In this document: positions 32,921 through 42,074 of the stretch, piece after piece
Position numbering within the stretch: position 1 is the stretch's first letter
Layout: every line of letters starts with the position of its first letter
Assembly (NCBI GenBank): GCA_015179025.1
Contig: WHUX01000263.1
Span: 1-64,000 of the forward strand
Length of the DNA stretch: 64,000 bases
Direction: 5' to 3'
From: Terfezia claveryi
Taxonomy: Eukaryota; Ascomycota; Pezizomycetes; Pezizales; Pezizaceae
Notes under the pieces: generated by a model
Seen by the model: only the letters and a program-made list of their open reading frames with translations
What the model was told of the DNA's origin: nothing
Database searches by the model: none
Position numbers and translations under genes: made by a program

Positions 32921-34241
32921 ATGCCACCAAAGCGTCCCGGTGAACAAGGCCCATCGCCCGTACCCGCCCGCAAGATTCGCGTGGTAGGAATCAGCCCGAA
33001 GAGGCATACCGGTTCTATAGCACCCACTGCACCTCAGATAGCCGACTTCAGCGAAACTTTGAGGGAGGTTCCCGCGTTCAACTCCATGCTGATTGTCGTT
33101 GGTGACACTCCTGAGGCAGCCTCAGACAAGCTGGAACGGGTTGTAGGCCACCAAGCAGACGCGGAATTACGAGAATGGAATCAGGCACATTATGTCTGGC
33201 GCGAGGTTGCAACCAAGGTAAACAACTCTGTTCATACTAGCACCCTTCTCGGAACTGACACAAGAGTTCGTATCATAGGTCTTTCGCATGATGGGTGTTC
33301 ATATGACGCTCCTTTACGCACGTGAACAACATGCAGACGCTCGCAAGAGCCTCCTGCAGTTTCTGGAGCCTCGCCAGGTTGATCTCGGTAATATATTCGG
33401 CGGGGTGGCCGGACCTTCACTCTATCAAGCACTGAGTGAGCTCAGTAAACTCGGTAACGAAGCAAATACGGCTATTCATTCGGTTACAATCAGCCAAGTC
33501 CTCCATACAATTTCTGTGTTTAATAAGTACCATACCCAACACAATACAGGGCTGTTGCCTTCGCCGCTTCGACTCCCATCTCACCAGTGTCTTGGTGTTC
33601 TTACAACTATCCTGAAACACATACTTGGAGTTGCTGTAGGGGAGGATCTCCTGCAGTTGTACAAGGACGACAGCCAGAACTTAGGGGATTTACTTGATTC
33701 TTATTCCACTCAAACAAAGTTTCATGAGTTGGAGCCCATGCAGAGTGTCAAGATAGATTGGATTCCAACTTGGGATGAAAAACACTGGGGTAAGGTAATT
33801 GCAGTTGCGGCGTCTCGAGGATTGGCTGTACCACAACAAAAGCATCAGCAGGAGCTGAAGGAGGCAGAGAGTGACGTGCAACGTGCTAAAGAGGCCGCAG
33901 AGGTATCTGGGAAAGAAACCATTGCCAGCAAAGAAAAGATTCGAACCCTACAAAGTGAAGTCAAGACCTTAAAGAAGAGGGTGAAGCGATTGGAAGGAGA
34001 GAATGAAAAACTTAAAGCCGAGAACGAAGCAATCAAGGCAAAGAACCGAAATATTGAGGCGGATTACGCGGCAATCAAGGCGGAGAACGCGGCAATCAAG
34101 GCGGAGAATGTGGCTTTGAAGAAGCAAATAGATGATATGCAAAATAGTTGGAAGGAGACGACCACCTTGTTTATGGCACAGTTCGCGCTCATGCAAGCAC
34201 AAATAGATAGGCAGGGGGGAGGAAACGCTCCAGGAGCATAG
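32921..34241 (+). CDS. Two-exon gene for a C-terminal coiled-coil protein, function unknown
   Basis: Exons 32921-33217 and 33279-34241 are joined by a 61-bp phase-0 intron (GTAAAC...TCATAG, branch-like ACTGACA), giving 419 aa. The start has a good context (TCACCATGCC). Residues 1-35 are basic and proline-rich. Residues about 40-290 form a globular, mostly helical part that I do not recognise. From about residue 295 a coiled coil runs to about 400, with near-exact repeats of AIKAENAAIKAEN, ending in a Gly-rich tail. It has no signal peptide or membrane segment. No RIP-type stops are seen, unlike most neighbours. An intact pogo element lies 450 bp downstream. Confidence 0.8.
33218..33278 (+). 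other. Intron of the coiled-coil gene
   Basis: 61 bp between GTAAAC and CATAG. Removing it joins ...WREVATK to VFRMMGVHM in frame. Without it the first exon frame stops at 33325 and the second exon lacks a leader. Confidence 0.8.
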
Positions 34242-34692
34242 GTGTCCTTTGTATACCCAACGGCATTTTCGTTATCCTAGTGTCTCCCTCTTGATGGTGG
34301 GAGTAAGGTTGAGGAACAACTGAAGAGCCGGACAGCAAGTCTCTGTCTTTGTTGTACAATGTGAGCAAGGATTGGGAAGGGCAAATTCAAGGTGTATCAG
34401 TTTCGTCAGATATGTGTACTTAATGCATTTACAGTATCACAAGCAGCATAATTTGCGACCATGGCGTGCACATTCGACTACTCCAGACGCGAGTACTCTT
34501 CTCTCTGTCTAGACTCAATATATACCCTCTTAAGTTCAGAGGATTGAAGCACCGTCTCCATACTAGGAAAACCAACCCTCTGAGACCGTTTATCTGCTAC
34601 TATAATAGTAACTATTTTCCCTCATACTGTACTGCTTATACTTTTTTTCAGTGCTATAGTGGAATTGGCTTTCGTGCAAGTGAATAACTGTA

Positions 34693-34735
34693 CTGTATAT
34701 GACGGGGAAGCGAGACACGACAGGGATGCGGGACA
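34693..34735 (+). repeat. Left TIR of the pogo-like element
   Basis: CTGTATATGACGGGGAAGCG then GACACGACAGGGA and GCGGGACA, matching the right TIR with two substitutions. A direct repeat of GGGAWGCGNGACA occurs inside it and could be the transposase site. Confidence 0.9.
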
Positions 34736-34834
34736 CAATGTCTCATATTGCTTTTTCTGCATTGCCCCGCCTTTTAAGCCCCACCCCGCGACAAGTAATA
34801 CTCTGGACAACTTGCCAACGACCAAAGTAGCAAT

Positions 34835-36859
34835 ATGGGACGAGTTAAACCACGTCAACTTAAAGAAGCGGCAATCGAGGCTGATATTGCTAAGGCAATT
34901 CAGGGATATAAGACAGGTAAGTACCCAAGCATACGTCAGGCGGCTGAGAGCCAAGGATTGCCCAAAAGTACGGTGCATGCCCGTTTAAAAGGTCGCAAGT
35001 CAAGGCGAAAGGCACACGAGTTGGATCAGATGCTGGGGGCAGCTGAGGAGCGGTCTGTAGTCAGGCAAATTGAAGATATAGATCGTCGTGGTTTTCCGAT
35101 GCGAGTGGATAGTGTGCGAGAAACTGCTTTGAGGATATTAGCGGAGCGGGAAGGCCAAATAGAACAAACAGCACGCTTGGGGAAGCACTGGATTAGTCGG
35201 TTTTTAGATCGCCATCCACACCTTGCATCTAAGTTCAGTACACAAGTTAAAAAGCAGCGAATCGTGAGCTCAGATCCGAAGCTGCTTAAGCAGTCATTCG
35301 ATATTCTTGGTCCTCTAATAAAGCAAAATGCCATCAAACCATACAATCTATACAATATGGATGAAAAGGGCCTGCAAATGGGAAAGTCTGCTCGTGTCAA
35401 GGTGATTTGTGTGCGAGGCAGAAAGAGTCCACCTTTAATGAAAGATGGCAACTGGGAATTAATTACCGCGATAGAGACAGTTGCAGCTGATGGAACCTTT
35501 CTACCTCCCATGATAATCTATAAGGGTAAATCACAGCTCGCACAATGGCATAATTATCTTGATGAAAAAGATAAAGATATAGTGTTCTCTGTTTCACCTA
35601 AAGGTTGGACAAATCAAGTTCTTGGTTTGGAATATTTACGTTTATTATTTGATCCTCTTACTCGGAAGCGGTACTTATAATCTACCTATCCTTTTAATTT
35701 TTATTATTAACTAATGGACTTTAGTATGAGGAATCCAAATGAAAAGCGTTTACTAGTTGTTGATGGACACAACTCACATTTCAGTATGGACTTTCTTCAG
35801 TTTTGTAGTAAAAACCAAATTGAGCTCTTTTGCCTACCACCATATACCACACATATTCTCCAGCCTCTAGATGTCGGACTATTTGGACCTTTGCAAAAAT
35901 ATTATGGACATCGAGTAGAGGATCATTTACGCTTAACTGGAGAAGCAATTAGTAAGAGAAATTTCCTCCCGTAAGTATCTAGTCGAATACCAAGACCCCA
36001 AAGCGTATAAGCGTCTATCAATATTGAGCTACTACTAATACTAATTAGACACTTCCGTGAGGCTCGAATATCAGCATATACACTCAAAAATATTCTGTCT
36101 GCATTCGAAACTACAGGGATTCATCCATTCAATCCACGTCGAGTTTTAGGTCAATATACTGGTACTGCAGCAGCTGATCCAAAAGCTCCATTAATATCTA
36201 TTACAACTGGAGGAGTTCCAGCCACTCCTGCTAATAACCGAGGAGTCCGTCACCTTCACCAGCAAATACAACAGCATCTGAAAGCTATAGATGACCCTGA
36301 ACTTCAAGTATTAGTTGACAAACTAGCTAATGCAGCTATTGGTGGTTTGACACGGGGGTATCTTGGAGAAGACCGAGCAAAGCAGATTGAGGCGGCATTG
36401 GCAATTAAGGTAGAGGAAGCAAAGGAGGCAAGAAAGCGTACAAAGCTCACACAAGCTAAGGCTATCACTGGGGAGGATTTGTTGAAGCTACGTCGCGCAC
36501 AACTGGCCCAGCAGTCCACACCGAAGACGCCAAGGAAACGACGCACAGGCCCCTCCAAAACGGTCACATTCAACCGCCCACCAAGGTCCAACCGTCCAAC
36601 CACTACTACCTGCATTTCTATCAGCTCATCATCATCATCGTGCGCATCAGGTCCGAGTTTTCGGGCCGATGATACCGAATATGAGAGCATTGAAAGTGGC
36701 TCTGAAGGCAGTACTATCTATGTTCGGACTCCGGGGACTATACCAGGCCATAGAACCACAAGCTCTGTGCCCCCTACACCCACACCCGCTCCTAGGCTCC
36801 GCAGGGTACCCTCAAACCCACCCCAGCAGCAGCGAGTATTGAGGCCGCGCCGGAATTGA
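34835..36859 (+). CDS. Pogo-like transposase (three exons)
   Basis: Exons 34835-35670, 35725-35970 and 36049-36859 encode 630 aa. Introns are 54 bp (GTACTT...TTTAG, branch TTAACTAAT) and 78 bp (GTAAGT...ATTAG, branch ACTAAT). Residues about 5-55 form a psq-type helix-turn-helix (IRQAAESQGLPKSTVHARLK), and about 70-140 a CENP-B/Tc5-type DNA-binding domain (KHWISRFLDRHP). The DDE domain has D176 (YNMDEKGL), D292 (VVDGHNSH) and D328 (ILQPLDVGLFGPLQ), with 35 residues between the last two. FETTGIHPFNPRRVL near 400 is the conserved block after the core. The tail is Lys/Arg- and Ser-rich. It would bind the TIRs, cut and reinsert the element. Confidence 0.92.
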
Positions 36860-36901
36860 ATTTTGTATCTTTTTTTCTACTTGCATGTATCTAGCCGAAA
36901 T

Positions 36902-36944
36902 TGTCCCGCTTCCCTGTCGTGTCCCGCTTCCCCGTCATATACAG
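36902..36944 (-). repeat. Right TIR of the pogo-like element
   Basis: Inverted copy of 34693-34735, ending CATATACAG before TA. Located 42 bp after the transposase stop codon. Confidence 0.9.
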
Positions 36945-37003
36945 TAAGTACCCAGTGGGGACAAAAAAAAAAAACATGTCGGGGAAATGATGTTGTGAGG
37001 GGT

Positions 37004-37008
<5 letters not shown>

Positions 37009-37038
<30 letters not shown>

Positions 37039-37060
37039 TTGAAATACTTAATACAGTACA
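37009..37060 (-). mobile_element. Poly-T run and tail fragment (second tail family)
   Basis: A 27-bp T-run followed by ATATTGAAATACTTAATACAG. On the minus strand this gives ...AAGTATTTCAATATA plus poly-A, similar to the tails at 31195 and 37664. The body to the right was not recognised; 37060-37660 shows no gene. Confidence 0.4.
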
Positions 37061-37663
37061 CATACGCCGCCCGGTGCCTATAACCATGTCCATACATAAG
37101 CCAAGTATTTTAGTCATGTTGATCATTAAGTACTCAAGGTACCCCCACTAAATGGATATCGGTGGTGTTTCTTCTCTTCACGTATGGGTTCATTCGACGC
37201 ATGTGTGCACACGGATAGACACTGACATGCTTATTCACTGTCTTCGCTTACTAGTCTATAAACTAATATCCGTTGTTTTAAGTACTATACTGTAGATGCT
37301 TACGCATATACACGGTATTGCTGTTCAGCTTAGATTGTTCTTACCCTGATCTCGTATGTATATATACAAGCTCTCATGGCACTCATGTATATATGTTAAA
37401 AAATAATGCAGCTTTAGATAGACTCAATGGACTGTGTACCTTGATGGAAACACACATAGCCAACTCTCTCGCACTCTCGTACGCTTTGCTTTATTACACC
37501 AATAAGTCCACTGCTGCTTCCTCCGTTTAAGCCCTCGCTCAGAAGCCTTTCAATACCTACCTATACACCGCAATATGACTCCAATCAAACCAAACTGGAG
37601 CGCCAGCCGGCAAGTAGATGTAGGAAGAATAAAGCAAGTAAACTCGAGTGAGATGAGGCTCCT

Positions 37664-38345
37664 TTTTTTTTTATTTTTTTTTTTTTTAATAAATACTTGT
37701 TACTCTTATTCGGTCCCAGTAAGGGGACCATGAAGAGACACTCGAAAACCCGAGTGGATTCAGGACAAGGCAAGTTAATCTGCCAGGTCCGGCGCGCAGA
37801 AAGCAAAGAGGAACAAGCTCAAGTGAAACGAGGTCCCATGCTGTGATTAACAGGCTTGCGCCTGATGACCCAAAGGGCCTGACTGACCCTCGACCCAAAA
37901 CCCCGAACCCCGCACAGGTGAGAAAGAGAAAAATAGAAACCGCTCGCCAGTAGAAGTCCGCCTAAAACAACCCCACAACCGTCCGCAGGTGGTAAAACTC
38001 AAAAATGATAACGTCTCGCAAGTGGGCAAGAAGCCAAAATCAACAGCCTGCTCGAGTGGAAAAAACCCCAATCCTAACCCCCTGCCAACGTAACCGTCTG
38101 GAAAGCAAAAAAGTGTCGTGTGTAGGAAGGAATATTATATATTCCAATTATACGCTGTGGTGCGGAAGACTCGCTTGCCGATTCGAAGCCCGTGTGTAGT
38201 GTCGATCCCCTCCGCCATGTGGAGAACGAGTGATGACGCCAGTTTTCCGACTCTTCTGCCTTTTTGCAACCAGCAGATGCCCGGAATTCGAACCCTCTGG
38301 TTATCCTCTTCGATCCAGCGGCGCATGAGACCGGGTTTATACTTC
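37664..38345 (-). mobile_element. Long SINE-like retroposon with tRNA-like box B sites
   Basis: On the minus strand, about 38345 to 38260 contains CGCCGCTGGATCGAAGAGGA and GAGGGTTCGAATTCC, an A-box-like and a box B sequence in tRNA-like spacing. A second box-B-like GGCTTCGAATCGG lies at about 38180. A body of about 400 bp follows, then GAGTAACAAGTATTTATT and a poly-A run (37664-37687 as T). This suggests a tRNA-derived SINE, possibly a dimer. The target duplication was not identified. Confidence 0.5.
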
Positions 38346-38770
38346 ATAGGGCCTGCGTGAAATACAACAGCTTGTGTTCGGTTCGTGTGTGTGTGTGGGG
38401 GGGGGGGGTGTCGCTTGCGTTGGTGTCGTCTTTTTGGGCTGTTTGGGGGTGGTGCCGCTGTCGCAGGTTTCTTTGCCGAAGTCGATCCTGCCTGTATCTG
38501 TGGTATGCGATCAGGATGGACCCTCTCCATCCCTTTCCGTGATGATGGTGGATTATTCGGAGAGTTCGGGGGTGATGTGTGTGTTGTTCTCTCTTCTTTC
38601 CACTTGCCCTTTCCGGCTCCTGAAGGCGGTAGCATCACCTTTGTGTCTCTGCCTCCGCCGTTGTCGAAGTAGCCAGGGGTGTGGTCTGGGTATCTGAGCC
38701 TATTATTGGTGGAGACACTGTTACTCGTCGGCTTCTCCGGGGTCAGAGGTGTGGTCTGGGCTTGTATGTC

Positions 38771-39346
38771 TTACAGAAGGTGGGGGGGGGGGGGGGGTGG
38801 AGGTGGCGGGAGGTAGCGCAACCTATCAACCTCCTGCTTCAACCGATATATCTCCTCCTCCTTCTCATTTCCCTCCATCACTTTGAAAATAAATTCATAT
38901 CTCCAATCTGCTGCTTCTTCCCATAGCTCTTCCCATTCTTCCTCTGTCCGACCGGTGTCCTCGGTGTTGGTAGAGACACTGCTCGTTGCGACTCGTTCTT
39001 TTGTAAGTTGTTCGTGTTTTGCTGCGTCATCCCGGTAGTAACTGCTGAACAGGTTGATTTTATAGAAATCCTCGAGGATGGTTAGGAGGCCGTGGAAATG
39101 GTATGAGTGTCGGTTAGAATTTTCCTTTGCGGCCTCAGTCTGGAATATTGGGTTAAATACACTCGTCAAGACGTTCATCACAGCATTGAAAAGTCTTATA
39201 TCGGGATCTATGGTGTTGCGGACGACTGGTGAGATAACTGGCGATGGTGGCTCTGGGTGATCGGTGACTGGTAGCCGTGTTTTGTATGGTAGATTCACCC
39301 TATCCTCCTTCCCCGGATCATCCTTTCTCTTCCCGTTGGCCGGCAT
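38771..39346 (-). CDS. Small hypothetical protein with coiled coil and polyproline tail
   Basis: The 191-aa frame starts MPANGKRKDDPGKEDRVNLP. It has a basic, polar leader, a hydrophobic helical part (IRLFNAVMNVLTSVFNPIF, about residues 50-70), a Glu-rich segment (EEEWEELWEEAADWRYEFIF) and a short coiled coil (EEIYRLKQEVDRLRYL). It ends in nine prolines plus HLL. The polyproline is encoded by an 18-base run of G on the plus strand, so the end of the frame could shift by slippage or sequencing error. No known domain was recognised. Composition looks coding and there is no RIP-type decay. It might be an exon of a larger gene. Confidence 0.5.
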   Translation of the reverse strand: MPANGKRKDDPGKEDRVNLPYKTRLPVTDHPEPPSPVISPVVRNTIDPDIRLFNAVMNVLTSVFNPIFQTEAAKENSNRHSYHFHGLLTILEDFYKINLFSSYYRDDAAKHEQLTKERVATSSVSTNTEDTGRTEEEWEELWEEAADWRYEFIFKVMEGNEKEEEIYRLKQEVDRLRYLPPPPPPPPPHLL

Positions 39347-39479
39347 GTTGTGGACTGAGCAGGCAATGTGAGCAGGGACAGGAGGTGTGGGTGTAATCTT
39401 GATGTGGATTGGATGGGGACGAGCTGGAGTGTCAGCAGATGGTGTGATTGGGGAGCGGGAAGATGTGGGGGTTATCTGT

Positions 39480-39862
39480 CCGCGTATTGGTTGATGTGGG
39501 TGCTCGCGGAATCGTGGACCAATGCCCGTGAGGGGTAAATTTGGGTGAGAGCGAGGGAGAAGTCCGAGAAGAAGACCGAGGAAGGGGGAAAAGGCTTCAA
39601 TGGAGGGCGAAAGGGTCGCGATAGTTGTTCCCCCGAGGTTGAAGTCGATATTCTCGTTATGGGCGGCTAGGGCTATCTCATGAGCTGTCCCCGTGTCCGT
39701 AGGGGCTCTGGTTGTCTAGATCCGACCAAGCCCTCGTCCTGTCAAGGTGGTTGTCTGCGATATATCTGGCTGAGATGATGATACATGTCATGTCTTTGAG
39801 TAGCAGAGCACTGCCTAAGGCTCCATAGACGTGTAGACTGCCAAAAAAAGAAAAAAATGTAG
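39480..39862 (+). mobile_element. Retroposon with LINE-shared tail (copy 1)
   Basis: About 380 bp matching the inverted copy at 45445-45860: GCATTGGTCCACGA region, CGCGATAGTTGTTCCCCCGA, GCTCTGGTT...GATCCGACCAAGC and TCCTGTCAAGGTG blocks. It then ends in GCCTAAGGCTCCATAGACGT and an A-rich run. The tail is that of the LINE at 14990-15062. No clear tRNA head was found, so it may be a SINE with a different head or a 5'-truncated relative. Confidence 0.65.
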
Positions 39863-40019
39863 ATAAAGAAGGGGGGAAACATTCGAGTCCACGGAGGCCT
39901 TCTTCAGATACTGCAAAAACTCAGAAGTAAGACCCCCGGTCGAACTAATGTCGAGATACTAATTCTACCTAGATCCATATCTTATTGCATACTTTAAGCA
40001 GAATTAGTATTAGTTGCTA

Positions 40020-40135
40020 GCGTACAGTCAAACCTTGCTGAACCGGACTGCATAAATAACCAGACTATGCATAAATCCCCAGGATCCCGTCCGGTTTGGA
40101 CTAGCGTCCGGTATAACAAAATATGACTGGCGGGG
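40020..40135 (+). repeat. Tc1/mariner-like end (single)
   Basis: TACAGTCAAACCTTGCTGAA, then CCGGACTGCATAAATAACCAG and an inverted GTCCGGTATAACAAA, resembles the subterminal region of pogo-type elements. No partner was located. 40135-41700 holds no recognisable gene apart from two 25-bp repeats described under findings. Confidence 0.35.
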
Positions 40136-41712
40136 CACCTCATCACTCCGCAACACGAGCAGATCAAAAGAAAGAAGCATATTTATTATATTGGAAGGTA
40201 CAGACATAATTCTATAGTTAATAAGTAAGGTCTGTAACGTTCACCCAGCCAGCGAAGAGACCGTCAGAAACAATAAAACGACAAAAAAAAAAAAATACCC
40301 AGCCAGAGCCAAGACAGTCTTTGCCTTCATCTTGTTGCGTCTAAAATCAACTCCGCGAAAAACCAACTGAAGCCATCGCGAACAGCTGGCAAGAACAACA
40401 AGAAAGGGGGGCGGCATAAGTAGGGCTAATAGGTCATCGACTTTCGGCTCCACTGCTGTGATCGAGGCTAGCTTTAAGTGGCTGCTCCTGAAAATTACGT
40501 TCCAGTGCTCTTTCTTAGAGCCTGCCATTCAAGCCTACTGAAGAAATGTCTCTAGGCATAAGTACATGCTTATGGACTGAATAGCATACCTTCTCCCGTT
40601 CTGAGGATATGCTTGTAACAAGACTCAAGAGTCATCTGTATAAGGTACCCAAAGCCTACTACGACTAGTCCCTGTCTGCAGCCCCTACATATACAGAACT
40701 TTACTATCACCCTGCCTATTTTACGCAAAGCCCAGTGCAGCATTCACACCAAGATGGAAACCTGACTATAAACCACTGAGACGAGTGCCAACAAACACAA
40801 TAAGCAGAAGCCCACAACACGTAGGGGATCGCCTGACTCACAACCAGCATGACGAATGCCTATTCACAGCCAATAGCAAGAGAAGTGGCAGAAGAAGCTA
40901 GAGAGAAAAGCTGGTGAAGGATGGTCATTAATATTCATCGATCGCACCGGTGGTCAAAATGGAGATGAAAGAGGACTGCTAGTACTGGCTCTCGAGACCT
41001 CAACAAATTAACTACTCATCCTCACTGACACCATGGCAACCCTACAAGCTTTACGAAGCTTAGCAAGGGGAGGCCCGCCTAGTTGTGAAATCGAAATCAA
41101 GCACAAGACGCATTTGCAAAACGTGCACCCCCATTCACAGATATAGGGTGGGTTCGGAAACACAGTGTTGCCAGCAGATTCCAGTGGCTTCAGTAGGCTG
41201 ATCGCGGCATTGAATTAAGAGTACCAACCCGACTAGAATATAGACGCAACAAGATGAATGTAAGAGCAGTCTTCACCTGTGGAGGGTGTTGTGCCAACCA
41301 GACTAAGTCTTCGCGCTGGCGGGGTTGGGTGCAGAAGGGAGAAAGGATGCGAATTCTAGGGTTGGCGTAGGAAGTAAGTACCTAGGTGCCAACCAGACTA
41401 TGGGAAGCCTGTGGAGGGTGTTGTGCCAACCAGACTAATGGGAAGCCCTCACTTATCTACTCGTATATAGATTAGCCTTGGATGCACCCGGATTTCTACC
41501 TCAACTGCCCTACCTATAACGAGGCTTTCTTATCTACTGATACATACACATTTTGACTGGAGTGGAACACCGTTTCCTATGACGCGACACCACTGTACCT
41601 ACCCGCACCAAAACATTCAGCATTGATACTTCCCAACCAACTAATACTTCCCACCTACTTTTATTCATACGATACAGCCTGATACGCTCAAAACTCCTCG
41701 TACCTCATTCAG

Positions 41713-41904
41713 ATGCCGAACACTGCTACATTGCATACCACACCCCACTCAAGGTCGAACTCCACCAACGGTACCTCCAGCCATCCAATGGACTCAGTAC
41801 CCACCCTCTTCCAAGGACCGGAGATGACAGAAGTTGAATATGCAAGATTTATAGCATTTACAGATGACGCTCGATACAAGCATACCTTCGCCGGTCCCAC
41901 ATAG
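41713..41904 (+). CDS. Short unrecognised frame upstream of the kinesin relic
   Basis: 63 codons (MPNTATLHTTPHSRSNSTNG... ending KHTFAGPT), Ser/Thr-rich, followed by TAG. The next 170 bp hold a poly-T tract. The next coding-like segment (about 42085, MELQDVLNREK then RIETLEIQRRRQHVQ) looks like a coiled-coil start. It could be the first exon of the decayed kinesin gene, but no splice pair was confirmed. Confidence 0.25.
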   Translation: MPNTATLHTTPHSRSNSTNGTSSHPMDSVPTLFQGPEMTEVEYARFIAFTDDARYKHTFAGPT

Positions 41905-42074
41905 TAAATAAGCATATTTTGGATACTAGAATATTCTTATTTTTTTTCGCTTAGTCAACACACATATGCTTGGATCTAGTGACTCACTAAGCCACAAAGA
42001 GAGGCTTATCGATAAGAAATAACCCCGCTCTGCAACGTTACCATACAATAACATCAGAGAAGCTCAATACACAA

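Larger units (their letters stand above)
34693..36944 (+). mobile_element. Pogo-like DNA transposon, structurally intact
   Basis: 2252 bp bounded by 43-bp terminal inverted repeats with two mismatches (start CTGTATATGACGGGGAAGCG) and flanked by TA at 34691-34692 and 36945-36946. It carries a single three-exon transposase gene without internal stops. TA target, DD35D spacing, and a helix-turn-helix plus CENP-B-type N-terminus are standard for the pogo branch of Tc1/mariner. All parts needed for autonomous movement appear present, which sets it apart from the RIP-decayed elements around it. Confidence 0.92.

Noticed and set aside
38135..38697. Overlapping frames on both strands up to 167 codons
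   Set aside because: They run through a SINE-like tRNA region and a G run in several phases; none has a recognisable motif.
40241..40528. 95-codon minus-strand frame with a hydrophobic end
   Set aside because: The hydrophobic FFFFVVLLF part is due to an A-run; no homology features seen.
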